From: Rhizobium bangladeshense
Lineage (GTDB): Bacteria > Pseudomonadota > Alphaproteobacteria > Rhizobiales > Rhizobiaceae
DNA length: 64,000 bases
Reading direction: 5' to 3'
NCBI RefSeq assembly: GCF_001662075.1
Contig: NZ_LYPL01000017.1
Coordinates: 49,249-113,248 of the forward strand
Shown here: piece after piece, positions 28,435 to 39,045 of the stretch
Position numbering within the stretch: position 1 is the stretch's first letter
How the letters are laid out: each line of letters opens with the position of its first letter
Translations under genes and position numbers: made by a program
The notes under the pieces: generated by a model
Databases searched by the model: none
Told to the model about the DNA's origin: nothing
What the model saw: the letters and a program-made list of their open reading frames with translations, nothing else

Positions 28435-28965
28435 ATGCAGACAGTATTGATTGTCATCCATCTCATGATCGTGCTCGCCCTTGTCGGCGTCGTGCTCATC
28501 CAGCGCTCGGAAGGCGGCGGCCTCGGCATCGGCGGCGGTTCGGGCTTCATGTCGGCCCGCGGCACGGCCAATGCGCTGACGCGCACGACCGCGATCCTTG
28601 CCACGCTGTTCTTCCTGACGTCGCTCGGCCTCGGCATACTGACGCGTTACGAGGGCCGTCCGGGCGATATTCTCGACCGCATCCCGGCCACGAGCGGCCA
28701 GGGCAACGGCATTCTCGATTCGCTCGGCGGCGCACAGGCTCCGGCCAACCAGCCGACCGGCAACGGCGTTCCGAGCAGCGGCGCCGCCGCGCCCGCTCCG
28801 CAGGCTCCGGCCGCGCAAGCTCCGGCAGCCCAGGCCCCTGCGGCCAGCGCGCCTTCAACGGATGCGCCGGCAGCAACCGCTCCGGCAACGACTGCCCCGG
28901 CAACGCCCGCAGCTCCGGCCGCGCCGGCGCCGGCTCAGCCCTCCGGCGTCCCGACGGGACAGTAA
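28435..28965 (+). CDS. secG: preprotein translocase subunit SecG with long Ala/Pro tail
   Basis: 176 residues. Two membrane helices (VLIVIHLMIVLALVGVVLIQ and ILATLFFLTSLGLGI) flank the cytoplasmic loop RSEGGGLGIGGGSGFMSARG, the SecG signature. SecG assists SecYEA in protein export. After residue 100 the protein is a low-complexity tail of Ala, Pro and Gln (repeats of AQAPAA), about 75 residues longer than enterobacterial SecG. A terminator follows at 28987. Confidence 0.95.
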   Translation: MQTVLIVIHLMIVLALVGVVLIQRSEGGGLGIGGGSGFMSARGTANALTRTTAILATLFFLTSLGLGILTRYEGRPGDILDRIPATSGQGNGILDSLGGAQAPANQPTGNGVPSSGAAAPAPQAPAAQAPAAQAPAASAPSTDAPAATAPATTAPATPAAPAAPAPAQPSGVPTGQ

Positions 28966-28986
28966 ACCGGTCTTCGACATAAACCG

Positions 28987-29019
28987 CCGGCAGGCCCTCG
29001 GGTCTGCCGGTTTTCTTTT
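28987..29019 (+). terminator. intrinsic terminator of tpiA-secG
   Basis: CCGGCAG (28987-28993) pairs with CTGCCGG (29004-29010), followed by TTTTCTTTTG. It lies 22 bases after the secG stop and separates it from pyrG. Confidence 0.85.
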
Positions 29020-29108
29020 GTTCAGATTCCCGCCTCAGGCTTCGAAAGTTCTGGAAAAGAATTTTTGGGCTGGTGGAATCGTTTTTGAAAAGGTATCCGG
29101 TGAATCCC

Positions 29109-30737
<1,629 letters not shown>

Positions 30738-30749
30738 CGAATGCTCCTA

Positions 30750-30778
30750 CCAGATCGCGCCGCCGTCGCGCGATCTGG
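30750..30778. terminator. hairpin after pyrG
   Basis: CCAGATCGCG (30750-30759) pairs perfectly with CGCGATCTGG (30769-30778). No T tract follows on either strand. It starts 12 bases after the pyrG stop and probably marks the 3' end. Confidence 0.55.
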
Positions 30779-30809
30779 ATAATGGCCATGTTTGCGCTAT
30801 GTTGGCGGC

Positions 30810-31277
30810 ATGGCAGCCCGCAGCACAACAGTCTCACGCTTCATCGCCGCGCCGCGCGAGCGCATCTACAGTGCCTTTCTCGATGCGGAAGCCGTCGCTA
30901 CATGGCTTCCCCCCGGTTCGATGACCGGCATTGTCCACGCCTTCGAAGGCCGGGAAGGCGGTGCCTTTAGCATGTCGCTCGTCTACCCCGACGACGAGGC
31001 ATCACAGCCGGGAAAAACCTCCGACAAGACCGACAGATTCGAGGGCCGTTTTGCCAGACTCGTGCCTGACGAACGGATCGTGTGGGCGACCGTATTCGAT
31101 TCCGAGGACGAGGGATTTTCAGGCGAGATGACCGTCAGCACGATCTTGTCGCCTGCTGACGGCGGCACCGACGTAACGATCGTCTGCGAGAACATTCCCG
31201 CCGGCATTCGGCTTGAAGACAATGAAGAAGGTTGCCGCTTGACGCTCGGCAAACTTGCCACTTTCGTCGGTGGTTGA
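30810..31277 (+). CDS. SRPBCC (AHSA1-like) domain protein
   Basis: 155 residues starting MAARSTTVSRFIAAPRERIYSAFLDAEAVATWLPP, the typical opening of START/AHSA1-type ligand-binding proteins. FEGRFARLVPDERIVWATVFDS and GGTDVTIVCENIPAGIR continue the fold. Such proteins bind hydrophobic ligands or Hsp90; no ligand can be inferred. The start at the ATG of GGCATGGCAGCC is preferred to an earlier in-frame ATG. It converges with a citrate synthase gene. Confidence 0.88.
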   Translation: MAARSTTVSRFIAAPRERIYSAFLDAEAVATWLPPGSMTGIVHAFEGREGGAFSMSLVYPDDEASQPGKTSDKTDRFEGRFARLVPDERIVWATVFDSEDEGFSGEMTVSTILSPADGGTDVTIVCENIPAGIRLEDNEEGCRLTLGKLATFVGG

Positions 31278-31322
31278 GATCGGCGGCCAATACAGGACAT
31301 GCCCCGCCGCCGAATCCAAGCG

Positions 31323-32411
31323 TCAGGCTGCGGCCGGAAGCGGTCCGACATAGACCGAACGGGGGCGGATCAGCCGACCGTCGAGCGCTTGTTCGCGGGC
31401 ATGCGCCAGCCATCCGACCGTTCGACCGATCGCAAAGACGCCGGTAAAGGCTTCCCGCGGGAAGCCGAGGGCTTCGAGCAGCAAGGCGGTGTAGAATTCG
31501 ACGTTGACGTCGAGCGGCCGGTCCGGCTTGCGCGCCTTCAGGATCGCCAATGCGGCGGCCTCGACGGCTTGGGCGAGCGCACTGCGGGCGCTGTCCACCT
31601 GTCCTGACGTGATCAGCGGCTTCAGCGCACCTTTCAGCGCATCGGCGCGCGGATCGCGGACGCGGTAGATGCGGTGGCCGAAGCCCATCAGCCTTTCGCC
31701 GCGATCGAGCGCCCCGCCGAGCCAACGGCCGGCATTCTCTGCCGTTCCCACGGCATCCAGCATGTCGAGGACGGGCCCGGGCGCGCCGCCATGCAGCGGT
31801 CCCTTCAGCGCGCTCAGCGCCGCCAGCACGGAAGAGGTGAGGCCGGCCTGGGTCGAGGCGATCACCCGCGATGCGAAGGTCGAGGCGTTGAGGCCGTGGT
31901 CCGAGATCGTGACGAGATAGGTATCGAGCGCGGCCACCTGCTCCTTGCTCGGCAATTTTCCAGTCAGCATGCGCAGGATATCGGCCGCCTGCGACAGTGC
32001 GGCGTCGGGCGCGATCGGCTTTTGGTCGCACTGCAGCCTGAGAACCGCGGGCAGGAGGACCGCGGGCGCTGCCAGAAGGGCGAGCGCGGTGTCGAAATCG
32101 TCGCCATCGGGCAGCCGGGCGATCAGCGCCCGCATCGCATCGACCGGCGGCAGTGCGAGCAGGGCGGCGTCGGCGGCCTCGATATGGACGAAGGCTTTCG
32201 TTCGCGCTTTCGCCAGCCAGCCGCGCAATTCCGCTTCATTGAAGCTCCGCTCCATCAGGCCATCCAGCAACAGGGCGGCACCGCCCTCATAGGTTCCGCC
32301 CGCGACGAGATGATCCAGCGATACGCCGCGGATGATCAGCCGCCCCGCTTCGCCATCGACATCCGAGAGCTGCGTTTCGGCGGCGATGACGTCTTCCAAG
32401 CCGTTTTTCAT
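31323..32411 (-). CDS. citrate synthase-family protein
   Basis: 362 residues. The active-site regions are visible: ALKGPLHGGAPG (first His), GFGHRIYRVRDPRAD (second His) and DVNVEFYTALLLEALG, where the usual catalytic Asp of NVDFY is Glu. This Glu form occurs in some short citrate synthase paralogues, so activity is likely but not certain. AAAGGAGAAACAAT precedes the ATG. It is shorter than the GltA-type hexameric enzyme and probably a secondary citrate or methylcitrate synthase. It is divergent from a related gene with an HTH domain, 83 bases away. Confidence 0.88.
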   Translation of the reverse strand: MKNGLEDVIAAETQLSDVDGEAGRLIIRGVSLDHLVAGGTYEGGAALLLDGLMERSFNEAELRGWLAKARTKAFVHIEAADAALLALPPVDAMRALIARLPDGDDFDTALALLAAPAVLLPAVLRLQCDQKPIAPDAALSQAADILRMLTGKLPSKEQVAALDTYLVTISDHGLNASTFASRVIASTQAGLTSSVLAALSALKGPLHGGAPGPVLDMLDAVGTAENAGRWLGGALDRGERLMGFGHRIYRVRDPRADALKGALKPLITSGQVDSARSALAQAVEAAALAILKARKPDRPLDVNVEFYTALLLEALGFPREAFTGVFAIGRTVGWLAHAREQALDGRLIRPRSVYVGPLPAAA

Positions 32412-32452
32412 ATTGTTTCTCCTTTACGACAAGGATGATCCGACCTAGTCTC

Positions 32453-32482
32453 ATTGACGTCAATCTTGATGCAATTGATCAA
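32453..32482. promoter_or_regulatory. palindrome cluster between divergent citrate synthase-like genes
   Basis: ATTGACGTCAAT (32453-32464) is a perfect 12-base palindrome. It is followed by TTGAT-N7-ATCAA (32466-32482), which contains CAATTG and TTGATCAA. The repeated TTGA/TCAA half sites lie between the two start codons, a natural place for an operator used by the HTH-bearing product. Confidence 0.45.
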
Positions 32483-32494
32483 TATGAGGCTCCG

Positions 32495-33640
32495 ATGCCG
32501 TGGCTGACTGCCGAAGAGGCGCTGCAGGCGCTGAAGACCAAGCCGCAGACGCTTTACGCCAATGTCAGCCGCGGGCGCATCCGCGCCAAACCCGATCCCG
32601 CCGACCCGCGCCGCAGCCTCTACCAGGCCGCCGACGTGCGACGACTGGCCGAACGCCATGCCGGCCGCCGCAAGGCCGAAACGGTTGCTGCCGAGACGAT
32701 CCGATGGGGTGACCCGGTTCTCGCCTCGGCGATCTCCACCATCATCGCAGGACGGCTTTTCTATCGCGGACGGGATGCCGCCGATTTCGCCGAGGCGGCG
32801 ACGCTGGAGGAGACGGCGGCGCTGCTCTGGAACGGTGCGGAAACATTCTTCTCGGGCACGGTAGCCGGAAATGGCCCGCCGTCGCTTCAGGCTGCGTTCC
32901 TGGCGCTGGCCGGACGGGTGACGGCGGATCTGCCATCGCTCGGCCGATCGCAGGCCGCCCTGCGGCGCGAGGCGCACGGCGTTCTCTCCACCATCGCCGA
33001 TGCGCTGGCGCCGGGGCCTGCGGCCCAGCCGCTGCATCTGCGGCTGGCGTCAAGCTGGGAACGGCCGGATGCCGCCGATTGTCTGCGCCGGGCGCTGGTA
33101 CTGCTTGCCGATCACGAACTCAACGCCTCGGCCTTTGCGGCGCGGGTCGCCGCCTCGGCGGGTGCGGCACTTTCGGCCGCCGTGCTCTCCGGTCTGGCAA
33201 CGCTGACGGGGCCACTGCACGGCGCCGCCTGGCAAGGCGTCGACGCCCTGATCGAGGCATCTTCAGCGCTTGGGCCGGAACTGGCGATCCGCCGCTCGCT
33301 TGTCCAGGGCAATCACCTCTCGGCCTTCGGCCATCCGCTCTATCCCGATGGCGACATCAGGGCTTTGGCACTGCTTTCGCATTTTTCCCTGCCGCCGCAA
33401 TTCGCCGCGCTTCGGGAAACCGGCGAGGAGATGGTCGGTGAGAAGGTCAATGTCGATTTCGCGCTTGCCGCCATGGCCGCCGCCTGCGGGCTGCCTCGAG
33501 AGGCGCCGATCATCATTTTTTCGCTTGCCCGATCCACCGGCTGGCTGGCGCATGCGATGGAGCAGATCGAGAGCGGAGAATTGATCCGGCCGCGCGCGCG
33601 TTATGCCGGGCCGGCGCCGGAGATGCGAAGCGGTCCCTGA
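32495..33640 (+). CDS. citrate synthase-like protein with N-terminal helix-turn-helix
   Basis: 381 residues from the ATG at 32495 (TGAGG eight bases before it). The first 55 residues, WLTAEEALQALKTKPQTLYANVSRG ... SLYQAADVRRLAERH, form a MerR/excisionase-like winged helix. The rest is a citrate synthase fold: TLTGPLHGAAW, LSAFGHPLYPDGD and EKVNVDFALAAMA, so both His sites and Asp are kept although RVRDPR is lost. Such fusions are common in proteobacteria as citrate synthase family proteins of unknown role; a regulator or DNA-binding enzyme is possible. An in-frame ATG at 32435 has a poorly spaced AAGG. Confidence 0.85.
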   Translation: MPWLTAEEALQALKTKPQTLYANVSRGRIRAKPDPADPRRSLYQAADVRRLAERHAGRRKAETVAAETIRWGDPVLASAISTIIAGRLFYRGRDAADFAEAATLEETAALLWNGAETFFSGTVAGNGPPSLQAAFLALAGRVTADLPSLGRSQAALRREAHGVLSTIADALAPGPAAQPLHLRLASSWERPDAADCLRRALVLLADHELNASAFAARVAASAGAALSAAVLSGLATLTGPLHGAAWQGVDALIEASSALGPELAIRRSLVQGNHLSAFGHPLYPDGDIRALALLSHFSLPPQFAALRETGEEMVGEKVNVDFALAAMAAACGLPREAPIIIFSLARSTGWLAHAMEQIESGELIRPRARYAGPAPEMRSGP

Positions 33641-33776
33641 GAATTCGCCGGTGGTCTCACCGGTCCGCTTTTTCGCCTAGGGAAATATCGGAATTCGGCT
33701 ATCATGGCCGATATGGAAGAAGACGGTTGGCGGGCGCTTTCGCAGAAGCTGCTCCGCGCGGTCACGGGGGCTTTCC

Positions 33777-34295
33777 ATGCATACGACGCTTCGCAACCTG
33801 TTTGTCGCCGCGCTGGCTGCCGGCCTCATTCCGCATGAGGCGGCCTTCGCGCAGTCTGCGGGCTGCGCGATATCGCGTGACGCCGACGCCCGTCAGGTGC
33901 TGAGCTGCCCCGGCGGCGTCAAGGTGACGGCAGAAGCCGGCGCGTCTTTCCGCCTGACCGACCGCAACCGTGACGGCAGTCCCGATTCGGCATCGCTACG
34001 GCGCAAGGCCATTCTCGTTGATGTCGACAGCAGTCAGCACACAGGTGGCTTCCAGGTGGTAACGCCGCAGGCGATTGCTGCCGTGCGCGGCACGCGGTGG
34101 GCTGTCGACGTCGTAGGCGGCAAGACCTCGGTGCTGGTGGTCGGAGGCAGCGTTGCCGTCCGTCGGCCGGCTGGTGAGCCGGTGGTGCTGTCGCCAGGCG
34201 AGGGCGTCGATGTGACCAGCTCAACCGAACCCCTGGTCGTGCGCCGCTGGCCGGCGCCACGCGTCGCTGCCCTTCTTGCCCGCCTCGGCCAATAA
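33777..34295 (+). CDS. FecR-domain exported protein
   Basis: 172 residues with a signal peptide (LFVAALAAGLIPHEAAFAQ). The FecR domain is marked by GGFQVVTPQAIAAVRGTRWAVDV and GGSVAVRRPAGEPVVLSPGEGVDV. Periplasmic FecR domains of this stand-alone kind act as ligand sensors or matrix parts, not only as sigma-factor regulators. The CHASE2 cyclase gene starts 5 bases after the stop, so the two are surely cotranscribed and probably work together. Confidence 0.88.
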   Translation: MHTTLRNLFVAALAAGLIPHEAAFAQSAGCAISRDADARQVLSCPGGVKVTAEAGASFRLTDRNRDGSPDSASLRRKAILVDVDSSQHTGGFQVVTPQAIAAVRGTRWAVDVVGGKTSVLVVGGSVAVRRPAGEPVVLSPGEGVDVTSSTEPLVVRRWPAPRVAALLARLGQ

Positions 34296-34300
34296 ATATC

Positions 34301-36157
34301 ATGAGCCATCGCCTGCTGACCCTGATCGCGCTGCTGTTCGCCGGTCTTTGGGGGGCGGCGCTCGGTTATCACAATCTCAACGGCGAGGTCGGCCTTCTCG
34401 ACCGGATGGAGGCCACGCTTGCGGATATCCGCAGCCTGGTCGTCGGGGCAAGAGAGCCGCCGCCTATCGTGTCGATCGTCGCGATCGATGACCGCACCGC
34501 CGCCGCCCATGGCTATCCGCTCGACCGGGCCACGCTTGCCCGCCTTGTCGGCGCGATCAATGCGGGCAATCCGAAAGCCCTGGCGCTCGACATTCTGCTC
34601 GTCGATCCGGGGCTGGAGGAAGGTGATGCGGCGCTGACCGCCGCCTTGCGCCAGGGGCCAACCGTCATCGCGGGCGCGGCCACCTTTGCGCAAAGCAGGC
34701 AGCGGGTCACCGATGCCGCCGAGGATCCATTTGCTGGCATCCCCGAGGCAAACCAGCTTCTGTTGCCGCTGCCGCGCTTTGCCGAGGCGGCCGCGGTCGG
34801 CATCGTCAATGTCGCGACCGATCAGACCGGCACGCCGCGTTTCATTCCGCTGATTTCGCGCAGCGCCGACCGGCTGGACCCGGCTTTTCCGTTGCGTGCC
34901 GCCTCGGTGGCGCTCGGCGTCGATCCCAGTATCGAACGCGGTGCCGTCATGCTCGGAGCGCTGCGTATTCCCACGGATATCGGTCAACGCCTGCCGGTGA
35001 CCTTCTATGGCGGACGCGGCAGCATCACCACCTTCAGCGCCGCCGATGCGCTTGACGGCAAGCTGCCGGCGGCGGCTGTGGCAGGCCGCATCGTCGTCAT
35101 CGGTTCGACGGTCACCGGCGGCGGCGATGTCTTCCCGACGCCGTTCGATCCCGTCATGCCCGGTGTCGAGGTGATGTCGACGGCAATCACCCATCTTGTC
35201 ACCGGCGACGGCATGGTGCGCGACCACCGGATGAGGCTGATCGATGCTGGCACTGCCATCGGCCTGGCGCTCCTGCTCGTTTCGCTGGTGGCTTGGCGGC
35301 GCAGTGCTGCGGGCTATCTCATCATGGTGCTGGTGCTGGTGGTCTGGGCCATGCTCAATCTGTCGGCCTTTGCTCATGGCTATTGGCTGAGTGCGGCGCT
35401 GCCGATCGCCGCGGCGCTGCCGCCGGCGTTAATGCTCGGTGCGGTCGAACTCTGGCACGACCGCGGCCGCGCCCGCCATTTCGCCGAGCAGAGCGCGCTC
35501 CTGCAGCGCATCGAGGCTCCCGGCCTTGGCGAATGGCTGGCGCGCCATCCCAATTTCCTTGCCACGCCGGTGCGTCAGAACGCCGCCGTCATCTTCATCG
35601 ATCTCTCAGGCTTCACGGGTCTCAGCGAAACGCTCGGACCGGTCAAGGTCAGCGAAGTGCTCAGCGGCTTCTTCGAAATCATCGACGACGAGGCCCGCTC
35701 TCACGGCGGCGCCATCACCAGCTTCATGGGCGACGGGGCAATGATCCTGTTCGGCCTGCCGCAGCCGGCCGATGACGATGCCGCCCGCGCCGTCGCCTGC
35801 GCGGTCGGCCTCTGCGAGCGTACGCGGGCCTGGCTTGGCGCGCATGCGGGCTTTGCCGAGAAGAAGATCGGCTTCAAGGTCGGCGCCCATTGCGGCCCGA
35901 TCGTCGCCTCACGGCTCGGCACCGGCGACCGGCAGCAGATCACGGCGGCGGGCGACACGGTGAATGTCGGCGCCCGGCTGATGGAGGTCGCCGCCCGCAA
36001 CGGCGTCGAGCTGGCGCTGAGCGCCGAAATCGTCCGTGCTGCAGGTCCCGACAGCGCGCTGCTGCAGGCCGGCCGGATGGAGGGGCCGTTGGAAACGGAG
36101 CTGCGCGGCCGGGCAAGCCATATAGACGCTTGGCTGTGGCGCAGCCACACGCTTTGA
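34301..36157 (+). CDS. CHASE2-domain class III adenylate/guanylate cyclase
   Basis: 618 residues. An N-terminal membrane helix, a periplasmic CHASE2 sensor (about 30-290: IVSIVAIDDRTAAAHGYPLDR ... KALALDILLVDP), three closely spaced membrane helices (about 305-385) and a cytoplasmic cyclase domain from about 425. Metal-binding Asp residues lie in IFIDLSGFTGLSE and SFMGDGAMILFG, and GDTVNVGARL is the usual late motif. Makes cAMP (or cGMP) in response to an extracytoplasmic signal. The FecR gene directly upstream may supply the sensing partner. Rhizobia carry many such cyclases. Confidence 0.92.
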   Translation: MSHRLLTLIALLFAGLWGAALGYHNLNGEVGLLDRMEATLADIRSLVVGAREPPPIVSIVAIDDRTAAAHGYPLDRATLARLVGAINAGNPKALALDILLVDPGLEEGDAALTAALRQGPTVIAGAATFAQSRQRVTDAAEDPFAGIPEANQLLLPLPRFAEAAAVGIVNVATDQTGTPRFIPLISRSADRLDPAFPLRAASVALGVDPSIERGAVMLGALRIPTDIGQRLPVTFYGGRGSITTFSAADALDGKLPAAAVAGRIVVIGSTVTGGGDVFPTPFDPVMPGVEVMSTAITHLVTGDGMVRDHRMRLIDAGTAIGLALLLVSLVAWRRSAAGYLIMVLVLVVWAMLNLSAFAHGYWLSAALPIAAALPPALMLGAVELWHDRGRARHFAEQSALLQRIEAPGLGEWLARHPNFLATPVRQNAAVIFIDLSGFTGLSETLGPVKVSEVLSGFFEIIDDEARSHGGAITSFMGDGAMILFGLPQPADDDAARAVACAVGLCERTRAWLGAHAGFAEKKIGFKVGAHCGPIVASRLGTGDRQQITAAGDTVNVGARLMEVAARNGVELALSAEIVRAAGPDSALLQAGRMEGPLETELRGRASHIDAWLWRSHTL

Positions 36158-36255
36158 CAATCGCTGCGGGAGCGGCTAGGAACGGCGCAAATATCCCGCC
36201 GGCTGGCTCCGGCCATGGCGCATTTCGCGCCTGACAGCTCCGAAAGATCGAACTC

Positions 36256-38241
36256 ATGACAGAATTCAACGGCGTCGTTCCGGCGATCGCCAAGGCGTTG
36301 CAGAAGCGCGGTTACGCCGAACTCACCCCGGTGCAGAAGTCGATGCTCGATCCTGATCTTGCCGCATCCGACGCTCTGGTTTCCGCCCAGACCGGTTCCG
36401 GCAAGACCGTCGCCTTCGGGCTGGCGCTGGCGCCGACGCTGCTCGAGGGCAGGGAACGCTTCGGCAATGCCGGCGCCCCGCTCGCCCTCGTCATCGCCCC
36501 GACGCGTGAACTTGCCCTGCAGGTGAAACGCGAACTCGAGTGGCTGTATGAGATGACCGGCGCGGTGATCGCCAGCTGCGTCGGCGGCATGGACATCCGC
36601 AGTGAGCGCCATTCGCTCGAACGCGGCGCCCATATCGTCGTCGGCACGCCGGGACGGCTCTGCGATCATATCCGCCGCAACGCGCTCGACATGTCGGAGC
36701 TGAAGGCCGCCGTGCTCGACGAGGCCGACGAAATGCTCGATCTCGGATTCCGCGAGGATCTGGAATTCATTCTCGACTCGGCGCCGGACGAGCGCCGGAC
36801 GCTGATGTTTTCGGCAACAGTGCCGGCGGCGATTGCCAAGCTTGCCAAGAGCTATCAGCGCGACGCGGTTCGCATCAGCACCGCCGCTGAGGAAAAGCAG
36901 CACGTCGATATCGAATATCGGGCGCTGATGGTGGCTCCGAGTGACCGCGAGAACGCCATCATCAACGTGCTGCGTTATTACGAGGCGACCAACGCCATCG
37001 TCTTCTGTTCGACGCGCGCCGCTGTCAATCACCTGACAGCGCGCTTCAACAATCGCAATTTTTCGGTCGTGGCGCTTTCCGGTGAGCTGACGCAGAACGA
37101 ACGCAGCCATGCGCTGCAGGCGATGCGCGACGGGCGCGCCCGCGTCTGCATCGCGACCGACGTCGCCGCCCGCGGCATCGATCTGCCGGGCCTCGATCTC
37201 GTCATCCATGCCGACCTGCCGACCAATCCGGAAACGCTGCTGCACCGCAGCGGCCGCACCGGCCGGGCCGGGCGCAAAGGCATCAGCGCCATGATCGTGC
37301 CGCTGAATGCACGGCGCAAGGCCGAGCGCCTGCTCGAGAATGCTGGTATTTCGGCCGCCTGGGCGCGGCCGCCCTCGGCCGAGGAGGTGAGCGAGCGCGA
37401 CGACGAGCGGCTGCTCGCCGATCCGATTTTTCACGACGCTCCGCAGGAAGAAGAGCGGGGGCTGGTGCAGCAGCTTCTTGCCAACCACGGCGCTGAAAAG
37501 CTCGCCGCCGCATTCCTGCGCCTCTACCGCACCAATCATTCGGCGCCGGAGGACCTGATCGAGGTTAGCGTGCAGGATGAGCGCAGCCGCAAACGCCGCG
37601 ACAATGCAGAGCCATACGCGCCGGCGCAAAAGGGACCGCGGGAGGATTTCGGCCCCAGCGTGTGGTTCTCCGTTTCGGTCGGGCGCAAGCAGAATGCCGA
37701 GCCGCGCTGGTTGATCCCGATGCTTTGCCGCAACGGCAACGTGACGAAACGGGAGATCGGCGCGATCAAGATGCAGCCCGAGGAAACCTATGTGGAGATC
37801 GCCGCAGCGAATGCCGATAGTTTCCAAGAGGCGCTCGGGCCGAACAAGACGCTCGAACGCGGCATCCGCGTCACCAGGCTTTCCGGTACACCGGATTTCA
37901 GCCGTGCGCCGGCACAGAAGCCCTACGCCGGCAAGTCTTCGCGTGACGAACGGCCGGGCGATAACTTCCGCGACGAGCGGCCGAAGAAGAAATTCGGCAA
38001 GGGTTCGGGCGGCGGATATGCTGCGGCCGAGAATGTCAGCGGGGAGAAGAGGGATAGTAAGCCCTGGAGCAAGAAACCCGGCAAGCCTGGCTTCGATGGC
38101 CCGAAATCCGACAAGCCCAGATACGACAAGCCGAAATTCGAAGGCGGGAAATCCGAAGGCGCCAAATCCGAACGCCCGAAATACGAAGGCAAGGGCGGCG
38201 CCGGGCCGAAGAACAAGTTTTCGAAGAAGAAGCCCGGCTGA
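36256..38241 (+). CDS. DEAD-box ATP-dependent RNA helicase with DbpA-type RNA-binding domain
   Basis: 661 residues. Helicase motifs: AQTGSGKT, PTRELALQ, GTPGRL, DEADEML, FSAT, and HRSGRTGRAGRKG. After about residue 470 a DbpA/CsdA-like RNA-recognition fold (WFSVSVGRKQNAEPRWLIPML ... REIGAIKMQPEETYVEI). The last 95 residues are a basic tail with repeats of the K-S-D/E-x-P-K-Y/F type. Role in ribosome assembly or cold adaptation is likely from the family. Runs as a single gene. Confidence 0.92.
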   Translation: MTEFNGVVPAIAKALQKRGYAELTPVQKSMLDPDLAASDALVSAQTGSGKTVAFGLALAPTLLEGRERFGNAGAPLALVIAPTRELALQVKRELEWLYEMTGAVIASCVGGMDIRSERHSLERGAHIVVGTPGRLCDHIRRNALDMSELKAAVLDEADEMLDLGFREDLEFILDSAPDERRTLMFSATVPAAIAKLAKSYQRDAVRISTAAEEKQHVDIEYRALMVAPSDRENAIINVLRYYEATNAIVFCSTRAAVNHLTARFNNRNFSVVALSGELTQNERSHALQAMRDGRARVCIATDVAARGIDLPGLDLVIHADLPTNPETLLHRSGRTGRAGRKGISAMIVPLNARRKAERLLENAGISAAWARPPSAEEVSERDDERLLADPIFHDAPQEEERGLVQQLLANHGAEKLAAAFLRLYRTNHSAPEDLIEVSVQDERSRKRRDNAEPYAPAQKGPREDFGPSVWFSVSVGRKQNAEPRWLIPMLCRNGNVTKREIGAIKMQPEETYVEIAAANADSFQEALGPNKTLERGIRVTRLSGTPDFSRAPAQKPYAGKSSRDERPGDNFRDERPKKKFGKGSGGGYAAAENVSGEKRDSKPWSKKPGKPGFDGPKSDKPRYDKPKFEGGKSEGAKSERPKYEGKGGAGPKNKFSKKKPG

Positions 38242-38368
38242 TTTCGCCGGCAGCCCTTCGCTCGTACCGGCGGAGGGCTTTGTCTGACGGCCGATAAGCT
38301 ACGTCGCATCTCGCCCGGTAGAATTTCTGAAGCTTTGGATTTAGAGCGGGGCAGGGAGCACAACGACG

Positions 38369-39028
38369 ATGAAACGCTCCGGCATGCCGCATCCCGATCC
38401 GACCGCCTTCATCCAGGCCAATCTGCCGATCTCACCCGTTCTGGCCATTCCTGAAATCCTGCTGCATACAGCAGGGCCTGCGAGCGGGCTCTGGCGACTT
38501 GCCGGCCGCGAAGAAGCCGATCCGGCGCCTTATTGGGCCTATCCCTGGGCCGGCGGCGCCGTGCTTGCCCGCCATCTGCTCGATCGGCCGGAAGCAGTTA
38601 TCGGCCGCCGCGTCCTCGATCTCGGCGCCGGCTCGGGGCTCGTCGCCATCGCGGCGGCCAAGGCCGGCGCTGCCGCCGTGACGGCGATTGATGTCGATGC
38701 CAATGCCATCGCCGCAATCGGCCTTAACGCGACGGTGAACGGGGTGAGCATCGTTGCGGTCGCCGCCAATATCATCGACGAGCCGCCGCCGGAGGAGACT
38801 GATCTCCTCGTTGTCGGCGACCTGTTCTACGATCCCGAACTTGCCGTGCGGGTGATGGCTTTCCTGCGGCGTTGCCAGACCGCCGGCATCGAGGTGCTGA
38901 TCGGCGATCCCCATCGCGCCTACCTGCCGCAGGGCGCACTTCAGCGAATTGCGACGCATGCGGTTTCGGATTTTGGCGCTGGGTCCAGCGGCGAGGCGGT
39001 GCAGGCGGGCGTTTTTTTCCTTTCCTGA
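38369..39028 (+). CDS. class I SAM-dependent methyltransferase, METTL20-like
   Basis: 219 residues. VLDLGAGSGLVAIAAAKAGAAAVTAIDVD is motif I/II of the Rossmann methyltransferases, and LLVVGDLFYDPELA is the acidic post-motif typical of the lysine methyltransferase group that includes METTL20, which modifies electron-transfer flavoprotein beta subunit. PYWAYPWAGGAVLARHL also fits that group. Target protein is inferred by family only. It ends 17 bases before the convergent moeA. Confidence 0.82.
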   Translation: MKRSGMPHPDPTAFIQANLPISPVLAIPEILLHTAGPASGLWRLAGREEADPAPYWAYPWAGGAVLARHLLDRPEAVIGRRVLDLGAGSGLVAIAAAKAGAAAVTAIDVDANAIAAIGLNATVNGVSIVAVAANIIDEPPPEETDLLVVGDLFYDPELAVRVMAFLRRCQTAGIEVLIGDPHRAYLPQGALQRIATHAVSDFGAGSSGEAVQAGVFFLS

Positions 39029-39045
39029 AGCAGCTGAAGCCTGAA

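Noticed and set aside
35701..37827. Minus-strand open frame of 708 codons across the cyclase and helicase genes
   Set aside because: It spans two well-supported plus-strand genes in antisense and has no motif.
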